A stretch of 8,476 nt of DNA from an uncultured Clostridia bacterium (GTDB lineage: Bacteria; Bacillota_A; Clostridia; Christensenellales; CAG-138). The notes below the pieces were generated by a model that searched no databases, was not told the DNA's origin, and saw only the letters and a program-made list of their open reading frames with translations. The stretch covers positions 1-8,476 of the forward strand of contig CAMYWS010000038.1 in the NCBI GenBank assembly GCA_947302865.1, given 5' to 3'. Shown piece by piece: positions 1 through 4,945 of this stretch; position 1 is the first letter of the stretch; every line of letters starts with the position of its first letter. The position numbers and the translations under genes were made by a program.

Positions 1-1491
1 GCGATCGGCGATCTTTCGGCTGCAAATGCAAAGGAGATCCTCGACGCGGCGGGCAGGGCCGTCACGCCCGGTTTTATCGACGCGCACCGGCATGCGGACA
101 CGGCGATCTTTCGCCCGGGCTTCGGCGAAGCGGAATTGCTGCAGGGACTCACGACGATCATCAACGGAAACTGCGGGCTTTCTGCCGCGCCGGTATTCGG
201 CCTGCACAAAAACGACGTCGCCGCGTACCTTTACCCGATCACCGGCGAGCTCGCCAATACCCCGGTCGCATCGCTTGCGGATTATCTGAATGCCCTGAAC
301 CGCCGTCCGCTGCCGCTGCACGCGGGCATGCTCGCGGGGCTCGGCACGATCCGCGCAGACGTCGCGGGTTTTTCGAAGGACCTTTCGGACGACGACTGCC
401 GCGCGGTTCGCGCGCTTCTGGAGCGTACGCTTTCCGAGGGCGCGCTCGGGGTCTCTCTGGGGCTCGGCTACGCGCCGGAATGCTTTTTCGACACGGCGGG
501 GCTCGTGCGTGCGCTCGAACCGATCCGCGATACGGACGTTACGCTGTCGGTGCATATGCGCTCGGAATCCATGAACCTGCTGCCGTCCATCGACGAAGCG
601 ATATCGATCGCAAAGGCGCTCAACGTCCCTCTGCAGATCAGCCACCTGAAGGCGGTGGGCAAAGCGCGGTGGGGGACGCTTATTTACGACGCGCTCGAAA
701 AGATCCGCCGCGCGCGTGAGGACGGGCTCGACGTTCTGTGCGACGCGTATCCGTATACCGCGGGCAGCACGCAGCTCTTGCACGTTCTGCCGCCGGAGTT
801 TCTCACGGGCGGCACGGACGCGATCGCAAAGCGGCTTATCGATCCCGCGGCGCAGCGGATCCTGAAAGAACGGTTGGAAACCGGGACGGATTTCGACAAC
901 TACGCCATGCTCATCGGCTGGGACAACATCGAGATCTCCTCGGTGCGGCGGGAGGAAGACCGGCAGTTTACAGGCAAAACGATCGCGGACGCGGCAAAGG
1001 ATAAGGAGCCGTGGCGGTTTGCGGCGGAGCTTCTTTCCCGCAACGCCTGCGCGGTCACGATGATCGACCGGCTGACGCATGAGGACGACATCGCGGCGAT
1101 CTGCCGGGAGCCGTTTTCCTATGTGATCTCGGACGCGACGTACCCGGAAAGCGGCATTCCGCATCCGCGCGTGTACGGAACGTTCGTACACGTGCTTGAA
1201 CGGTTCGTGAAGGAACGCAGAACGCTGTCGCTTGCGGATGCGGTCAAAAAGATGACGCGCATGCCCGCAGACCGGTATCATCTTACGAACAAAGGACGCA
1301 TCGAACCCGGCGCGGACGCGGATATCCTGATCTTTGACCCGGACCGTGTGCGCGAGCGGGCGACGTTTGAAGATCCCGCGCAGTGCTGCGAGGGGATCGA
1401 CACGGTCATGGTAAACGGCGCGGTCGCCGTGAAGAACGGCGTACTGACAGGGAACAGAAACGGAACGATTCCGGAACGGAGGAGAACATGA
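1..1491 (+). CDS. N-acyl-D-amino-acid deacylase / D-aminoacylase-family amidohydrolase, 5' end outside window
   Basis: Frame 1 is open from the first base, so the true start lies upstream; 496 residues are visible and roughly 30-40 N-terminal residues are probably missing. The family hydrolyses N-acyl-D-amino acids, or related N-acyl and D-peptide substrates, in the cytoplasm using a metal-dependent TIM barrel. Seen in visible-residue numbering: the PGFIDAHRH strand with the metal-ligand HxH (H29, H31), the NGNCG segment with the characteristic Cys (C58), H185 in VHMRSES, H215 in ISHLKAVG, and D378 in ISDATY. The HPRVYGTF block follows, then the C-terminal GRIEPGADADILIFDP beta-sandwich strand. 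The TTG at 136 is internal, because conserved sequence precedes it in the same frame. The stop codon overlaps the ATG of the WYL regulator. The family call is strong, but the exact substrate is unknown; a dipeptidase-like or dihydroorotase-like role is less likely. Confidence 0.9.
   Translation, partial: AIGDLSAANAKEILDAAGRAVTPGFIDAHRHADTAIFRPGFGEAELLQGLTTIINGNCGLSAAPVFGLHKNDVAAYLYPITGELANTPVASLADYLNALNRRPLPLHAGMLAGLGTIRADVAGFSKDLSDDDCRAVRALLERTLSEGALGVSLGLGYAPECFFDTAGLVRALEPIRDTDVTLSVHMRSESMNLLPSIDEAISIAKALNVPLQISHLKAVGKARWGTLIYDALEKIRRAREDGLDVLCDAYPYTAGSTQLLHVLPPEFLTGGTDAIAKRLIDPAAQRILKERLETGTDFDNYAMLIGWDNIEISSVRREEDRQFTGKTIADAAKDKEPWRFAAELLSRNACAVTMIDRLTHEDDIAAICREPFSYVISDATYPESGIPHPRVYGTFVHVLERFVKERRTLSLADAVKKMTRMPADRYHLTNKGRIEPGADADILIFDPDRVRERATFEDPAQCCEGIDTVMVNGAVAVKNGVLTGNRNGTIPERRRT
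1478..1484 (+). promoter_or_regulatory. Shine-Dalgarno site of the WYL regulator gene
   Basis: GGAGGAG lies inside the last codons of the deacylase, with GGAGG ending 5 nt before the ATG at 1488. It fixes the regulator start at 1488 rather than at any earlier in-frame codon, and it implies translational coupling through the ATGA overlap. Confidence 0.8.
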
Positions 1492-2468
1492 AACACGAAA
1501 ATCAGAAATGCAAGATCCTGGTGATCCGGGACCTGCTGCTTGAAACGGACGAGCTGCACCCGCTGACGACGCTGGATTTCATCGCAAAGCTCCGGGAACG
1601 CGGCATTGAAGCCGAGCGCAAGAGCGTGGCGGACGATCTTCTGGCGCTTTCGGAGTACGGCATGGACATCGAATCGGTCGCGGTCGGAAAGCGCAAGGGC
1701 TATTATCTCGCGTCGCGCACGTTCGAGCCCGCGGAGCTCAAGATGCTCGTGGACAGCGTGCAGGCGGCAAAGTTCCTGTCCCCGAAGAAGACGATGCGGC
1801 TCATCAAAAAGCTCGCGACGCTGTCGAGCCGCGGCGAAGCGACGCTTCTCAAGCGCCAGCTCTACATCTCCGACCGCGGCAAGACGGACAACGAATCCGT
1901 CTTCTACAACATCGACGCCATCCACGGCGCGATCGGCGAGGATCGCGAGATCACGTTCGTCTACTGGCAGTACGACCTGAACAAAAAGCGCGTCCCGCGC
2001 AAAAACGGCGCGCGCTACCGGGTCAGTCCCTTCGCGCTCGTGTGGGACGACGAGTTCTATTATCTGATCGCATACGACGCCGAGGACGCGCGCATCAAGC
2101 ATTACCGCGTCGACAAGATGACCCGCATCACGATCGGAGACGCGGAGCGGCAGGGGAAGGACGCGTTCGCGTCGCTCGATATGTCCGTCTACACGAGCCG
2201 CAATTTCTCGATGTTCGCGGGCGAGGAAGCGGACGTGGTGCTCGACTGCGACGCAAACCTCATCGGCGTCATTGTCGACCGCTTCGGGACCGACGTGTCC
2301 GTGCATCCGAACGGGGACGGCTTTACCGCATTTGTCAAAGTCGCGGTCTCCGAGCAGTTTTTCGGCTGGGTCGCAGCACTCGGCGGCGCGGTGCGCATCG
2401 CGTCGCCGCAGCCGGTCAGGGAGCAGTTCCTTGCGCTTTTGGACCGCGTAAAGAACGCGCAGCAGTAA
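1488..2468 (+). CDS. WYL-domain transcriptional regulator with N-terminal HTH
   Basis: This 326-residue protein starts at the ATG that overlaps the deacylase TGA; the frame is open further upstream, but only 1488 has an SD. Residues about 9-62 form a winged-HTH of the HTH_11/DeoR-like type (VIRDLLLETDELHPLTTLDF, then KSVADDLLALSEYGMDIE), followed by the GKRKGYYL wing strand at about 68-75. Residues about 145-215 carry the WYL domain: the ITFVYWQYDLNKKRVPR strand, then RYRVSPFALVWDDEFYYLIAYD with the W-x4-YYL signature (W186, Y191, Y192, L193), then HYRVDKMTRI. The C-terminal 90 residues match the WCX extension. Such proteins (e.g. DriD, PafBC, BrxR) bind DNA as dimers and respond to a ligand, often a nucleotide or ssDNA. 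Coupling to the deacylase suggests a role in that pathway, which is an inference. A terminator follows 9 nt after the stop. Confidence 0.9.
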   Translation: MKHENQKCKILVIRDLLLETDELHPLTTLDFIAKLRERGIEAERKSVADDLLALSEYGMDIESVAVGKRKGYYLASRTFEPAELKMLVDSVQAAKFLSPKKTMRLIKKLATLSSRGEATLLKRQLYISDRGKTDNESVFYNIDAIHGAIGEDREITFVYWQYDLNKKRVPRKNGARYRVSPFALVWDDEFYYLIAYDAEDARIKHYRVDKMTRITIGDAERQGKDAFASLDMSVYTSRNFSMFAGEEADVVLDCDANLIGVIVDRFGTDVSVHPNGDGFTAFVKVAVSEQFFGWVAALGGAVRIASPQPVREQFLALLDRVKNAQQ

Positions 2469-2477
2469 GCAAACGAA

Positions 2478-2507
2478 AAAGCCGCTTTCCGAACGGAAAG
2501 CGGCTTT
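2478..2507. terminator. Bidirectional rho-independent terminator between convergent genes
   Basis: A perfect 13-bp stem (AAAGCCGCTTTCC paired with GGAAAGCGGCTTT) closes a 4-nt GAAC loop. AAAAA begins just left of the stem, giving a T-run for minus-strand transcription of the HTH gene; on the plus strand the stem ends in TTTG. It sits between the WYL stop (2468) and the HTH stop (2526), so it can serve both genes, and it looks stronger for the minus strand. Confidence 0.9.
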
Positions 2508-2525
2508 GTCGATCAAACGGGATCG

Positions 2526-2882
2526 TTATTCTTCGTCCAGTTTTCTGCCGAGATCGGCGTACGCTTCGGGCGCCGTCACACGCAAAAGTTCAACTGCGGC
2601 GAGCGCGCGGACTGCCTTTTTGCCTTCGTCGTCCAGACGCGAATAGCGCTCCAAAAGCTCGCGCTTTTCACCGTCCAGGAAGAGCAGCTTATCTCCTGCG
2701 ACGGGCTTGATGTCCAGAACGTCGCAGATGTGCATGATCGTGTCAAACGAGGTACCGCCGATGCCCTTCTGGAGCGCGGTCACGATCGTCGACTGCGGAA
2801 CGCCGATGTACATCGAGAACTGACGTACGCTGCGGAATTGCCTTTTGATCTCGGTCTTGATCAGTTTTGTGAGTTCATCCAT
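2526..2882 (-). CDS. Small helix-turn-helix (Xre-like) transcriptional regulator
   Basis: The protein has 118 residues. The N-terminal half is a Xre/Cro-type HTH: an amphipathic start (MDELTKLIKTEIKRQF), then RSVRQFSMYIGVPQSTIVTA at about residues 17-36, where the second and third helices span roughly 20-36, then GIGGTSFDTIMHICDVLDIK, the usual closing helix of this fold. The C-terminal half, with RELLERYSRLDDEGKKAVRA at about 72-91, is charged and helical and resembles the end of many Clostridial Xre regulators. The start is supported by GGAGGTG upstream and by its own promoter. It is divergent from the ABC exporter and shares a 332-bp intergenic region with it, so control of the exporter, autoregulation or both are plausible; this is inferred from position only. 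No toxin partner or phage gene is adjacent. Confidence 0.87.
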   Translation of the reverse strand: MDELTKLIKTEIKRQFRSVRQFSMYIGVPQSTIVTALQKGIGGTSFDTIMHICDVLDIKPVAGDKLLFLDGEKRELLERYSRLDDEGKKAVRALAAVELLRVTAPEAYADLGRKLDEE

Positions 2883-2890
2883 ATTTCACA

Positions 2891-2897
2891 CACCTCC
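2891..2897 (-). promoter_or_regulatory. Shine-Dalgarno site of the HTH regulator gene
   Basis: Read on the minus strand, GGAGGTG lies with its GGAGG core 10 nt before the ATG at 2882. This is a near-ideal complement to the 16S 3' end and supports the assigned start. Confidence 0.8.
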
Positions 2898-2906
2898 ACT
2901 TTGAAT

Positions 2907-2936
2907 ATCTTAACACATACTTTTTTTTCTTGTCAA
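2907..2936 (-). promoter_or_regulatory. Sigma-A-type promoter of the HTH regulator gene
   Basis: On the minus strand a perfect TTGACA -35 (2931-2936) is followed, after an 18-bp spacer containing an A8 run, by TAAGAT (2907-2912), a 4/6 match to the -10. Transcription would begin near 2900, giving a leader of only about 18 nt that just contains the SD. A TTAAGA reading with a 17-bp spacer is possible but matches less well. Confidence 0.65.
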
Positions 2937-3064
2937 CTAAAAATATATTGTACAATTGTGACTTTTTTGAAACATGCATAAATACTGGATTTTACTGGGT
3001 GATTTACAGAAATGTCTATACAAAATTTTGAATATTTTTATGAACAATGTTTAGTTATCGTTCC
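2937..3064. other. AT-rich intergenic stretch with two short perfect palindromes
   Basis: This stretch of about 130 bp is markedly AT-rich against the GC-rich surroundings and holds no convincing gene on either strand. It contains two perfect 10-bp palindromes, ATTGTACAAT (2947-2956) and CAAAATTTTG (3021-3030). It also has TTGT-containing elements on either side of the first: TTGTCAA (2930-2936, overlapping the HTH -35) and TTGTGAC (2956-2962). It may be UP-element-like or operator DNA; no function is established. Confidence 0.5.
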
Positions 3065-3093
3065 TTGACGAAAGCGCTGATGTCCGCTATACT
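3065..3093 (+). promoter_or_regulatory. Strong sigma-A-type promoter P1 upstream of the ABC exporter
   Basis: TTGACG (3065-3070, 5/6) and TATACT (3088-3093, 5/6) are separated by exactly 17 bp. Transcription should start near 3099-3101, giving a leader of about 115 nt before the exporter ATG at 3215. The AT-rich tract upstream could act as an UP element. It is the best plus-strand promoter by match in the intergenic region. Confidence 0.75.
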
Positions 3094-3096
3094 GAA

Positions 3097-3110
3097 AGAA
3101 CATGTGTTCG
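3097..3110. promoter_or_regulatory. LexA-like (Gram-positive SOS box) inverted repeat over the P1 start point
   Basis: The site reads A-GAAC-ATGT-GTTC-G. GAAC-RNRY-GTTC is the core of the Bacillus-type LexA (DinR) box, and the core match here is complete; of the outer CG pairs only the right G is kept. It overlaps the predicted +1 of P1 and starts 4 bp after its -10, a position where a bound repressor would block initiation. Function is inferred from the motif and its position; no lexA gene is in the window. Confidence 0.5.
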
Positions 3111-3131
3111 CCGGGAAGCAGATCGGCGGAC
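3106..3131 (+). other. Candidate hairpin in the P1 leader RNA
   Basis: GTTCGCCG (3106-3113) can pair with CGGCGGAC (3124-3131): eight pairs including one G-U, around a 10-nt purine-rich loop. It has no trailing U-run, so it is not a terminator. Its left arm overlaps the LexA-like box, so it may be incidental. Confidence 0.3.
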
Positions 3132-3150
3132 GCGCTGTGCAATTGACGTT

Positions 3151-3178
3151 CGGTTGACATGATTCAACCGACGGTTGA
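3151..3178. promoter_or_regulatory. Triple CGGTTGA element with perfect inverted repeat, candidate operator
   Basis: CGGTTGA (3151-3157), its exact reverse complement TCAACCG (3164-3170), and CGGTTGA again (3172-3178) occur within 28 bp. The first two form a 7-bp inverted repeat with a 6-bp spacer, giving a 20-bp dyad typical of MarR/TetR/Xre operators. The second and third form another inverted repeat with a 1-bp spacer. If transcription starts at P1 the element lies in the leader and could also fold into alternative hairpins. If it starts from the -10 at 3202 the element spans about -63 to -36, which suits an activator. Confidence 0.6.
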
Positions 3179-3201
3179 TGGATTTTAACTGCATCGGACT
3201 G

Positions 3202-3207
3202 TATACT
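3202..3207 (+). promoter_or_regulatory. Possible second -10 element (P2) immediately before the exporter start
   Basis: TATACT is a 5/6 match, preceded directly by TG, and its end lies 7 bp before the ATG at 3215. Initiation there would give a leaderless or nearly leaderless mRNA. No good -35 exists at 16-18 bp; TTGATG (3175-3180) is 21 bp away. The promoter would therefore need an activator or an extended -10 contact. Confidence 0.4.
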
Positions 3208-3214
3208 GAATACC

Positions 3215-4945
3215 ATGAAAACGATTTTACCCTACCTGAAACCATACAGAAAACAAATCATCCTGACCGGACTTTTATGCATCCTGTTCACGCTCGGCGG
3301 GGCGTTTCTGCCGTACCTGATGAGCCGCATCGTCGACGACGGCATCGCGGCGGGCGACATGGGCGTGATCCTGAAATTCGGCGGGCTGATGCTTGCGCTT
3401 GCGGTCGTGTCCATGCTTTGCGCGGTGTGGATGGGCGCGGTGAACGCCCGGATCTCCGCGAGCTTTTCAAGCGATCTCAAACGCAGCATCTTCAACAAGG
3501 CGTCCGCGCTGGATTTTGAGCACTTCTCGAAAATCGGCACGTCGGGACTTCTCACGCGCTCCACGCATGACGTTTCCACGATCTCGGATATTTCGGGCAT
3601 GTTCGTGAACGTCGTCGTGATGGTTCCGATCATGATCGCGGGCGGCGTCGCGTTTGCTTTTTTGAGCGACCGCGTGCTTGCGCTCATCCTGCTTGTGTCC
3701 ATGCCGATCGCGTTTCTGATCCTGTTCCCGATCCTGCGGCATCTTGATCGACTTTGGAAGCTTTCTGACGAATACATCGACGAACAGAACCGGCTGATGC
3801 GCGAACGGCTTTCCGGCATCCGCGTTATCCGCGCGTTCGACAAGGAAGCGCACGAGCACGGACGCATTGCGCACGCGACCGAGGAGATGGCAAAGTACAT
3901 CATCCGCGCAAACGTCCGCGCGGGTTATGTGAACCCGGTGTGCATGCTGGTGCTGAACCTTGCGGCGGTCGTGATGCTGATGGTCGGCGCAAACCGCCTG
4001 CAGAATCCCGTGCTGATGGAAAAGGGCCTGACCGCGGGCGGCATCATTGCCACGGTGCAGTACGTCGCGCTGATCTTAAACGGCGTTATGATGCTTTCGT
4101 GGACGTTCGCGTTCCTGCCGCACCTCAAGGTTTGCGTGAACCGCGTGACCGAGGTCCTGGAACTTCCGGATGAGCCGACGGACGCGGGCGACGGCGCGGT
4201 CGTCGAAGGCGATCTCGTGCTCGATAACGTCAGCTTCGCCTATCCGGACAGCGAGCTCAGGACGATCTCGGACCTCAGCTTCACGGTCAAAGCGGGGGAG
4301 ACCGCCGCCATCATCGGCGGCACCGGCAGCGGCAAATCAACGATTTTGAAGCTATTGCTGGATTTCTATCCGCCGACCGGGGGCAGCATTTCGCTCGGCG
4401 GCATTCCGTATGAGAAGATCGGACGCGGCGGCGTGCGCAAAACCGTTTCCGCCTCGCTGCAAAAGGGCATGGTGTTCGAAGGGACCGTTCTGGACAACGT
4501 GCGCATGGGCGATCCGAACGCGAGCGAGGAAGCGGTACGGAATGTACTCGACATCGCGCAGATGACGGAGTTTGTAGAGTCGCACGAGGAGGGTCTGAAC
4601 TACCGCCTTGCACAGTCCGGCGCGAACATCTCGGGCGGACAGAAGCAGCGCATCAGCATTGCGCGGACGATCCTGAAGCCCGCGTCGGTCTACGTGTTCG
4701 ACGACAGCTTTTCCGCGCTCGACTATCTTACCGAAAGCAAGCTCAGAAAGAGTCTGAACCGCTATCTTGCGGGCAAAACGCAGATCATCATCACGCAGCG
4801 CGCCGCGACCGCCATGCGCTGTGACCGCATCTTTGTCCTCGAACAGGGCAGCATCGTCGGCAGCGGCAAGCACGAGGAACTCGTGAAAACATGCAGGGTC
4901 TATCGCGAGATCGTCCGTTCGCAGCTGGGAGGTGAAGCGGTATGA
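3215..4945 (+). CDS. ABC exporter half-transporter, degenerate-site subunit
   Basis: The protein has 576 residues: a six-helix exporter transmembrane domain (about 1-310) followed by an ATP-binding domain (about 325-570). Membrane segments lie at about 16-37, 53-75, 129-150, 152-173, 240-260 and 271-298. Nucleotide-site motifs are A-loop Tyr343, Walker A GGTGSGKST (368-376), Q-loop Q416 and signature ISGGQ (472-476). Walker B VYVFDD ends in D496-D497, with Asp where the catalytic Glu belongs, and the switch His is replaced by Gln (Q528 in ITQR). These two changes mark the degenerate-site member of heterodimeric exporters such as BmrC, LmrC and TM287. The start matches the conserved family N-terminus (MKTILPYLKPYRKQ). 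An in-frame TGA lies at 3176-3178 and no Shine-Dalgarno is visible. The gene overlaps its partner by ATGA. The substrate (drug, peptide or lipid) cannot be read from the sequence. Confidence 0.93.
   Translation: MKTILPYLKPYRKQIILTGLLCILFTLGGAFLPYLMSRIVDDGIAAGDMGVILKFGGLMLALAVVSMLCAVWMGAVNARISASFSSDLKRSIFNKASALDFEHFSKIGTSGLLTRSTHDVSTISDISGMFVNVVVMVPIMIAGGVAFAFLSDRVLALILLVSMPIAFLILFPILRHLDRLWKLSDEYIDEQNRLMRERLSGIRVIRAFDKEAHEHGRIAHATEEMAKYIIRANVRAGYVNPVCMLVLNLAAVVMLMVGANRLQNPVLMEKGLTAGGIIATVQYVALILNGVMMLSWTFAFLPHLKVCVNRVTEVLELPDEPTDAGDGAVVEGDLVLDNVSFAYPDSELRTISDLSFTVKAGETAAIIGGTGSGKSTILKLLLDFYPPTGGSISLGGIPYEKIGRGGVRKTVSASLQKGMVFEGTVLDNVRMGDPNASEEAVRNVLDIAQMTEFVESHEEGLNYRLAQSGANISGGQKQRISIARTILKPASVYVFDDSFSALDYLTESKLRKSLNRYLAGKTQIIITQRAATAMRCDRIFVLEQGSIVGSGKHEELVKTCRVYREIVRSQLGGEAV
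4928..4935 (+). promoter_or_regulatory. Shine-Dalgarno site of the second ABC gene
   Basis: GGAGGTGA lies inside the 3' end of the first ABC gene, with GGAGG ending 9 nt before the ATG at 4942. It supports the start and translational coupling, and it contrasts with the first exporter gene, which has no such site. Confidence 0.8.

Noticed and set aside
136..138. TTG at 136 as start of the deacylase
   Set aside because: The upstream frame encodes the conserved PGFIDAHRH metal-binding strand, so the gene starts outside the window.
1383..1487. In-frame upstream extension of the WYL regulator
   Set aside because: No SD at the earlier codon, and the extra 35 residues are an out-of-frame reading of the conserved deacylase C-terminus; 1488 has a perfect SD.
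1278..2516. Long minus-strand open frame (412 codons) opposite the WYL gene and the end of the deacylase
   Set aside because: Antisense shadow of GC-rich codon usage. It runs through the terminator hairpin, its protein is rich in R/D/H with no domain, and the opposite strand carries clear family motifs.
3102..3146. Possible 14-residue leader peptide after P1
   Set aside because: No SD, ATG sits inside the LexA-like box, and the composition shows no regulatory codon run; it would need leaderless translation.
3100..3214. Known riboswitch or T-box in the exporter leader
   Set aside because: I could not match any conserved aptamer core, and there is no terminator or anti-terminator pair.
3175..3519. 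Plus-strand frame starting at 3175/3178 and overlapping the start of the first ABC gene
   Set aside because: No SD, the start lies in the CGGTTGA repeat, and most of it is an out-of-frame reading of the ABC gene; the first 30 residues look protein-like only by chance.
3232..3903. Minus-strand open frame (223 codons) opposite the first ABC gene
   Set aside because: Ser/Arg/Met-rich antisense shadow without SD or domain.
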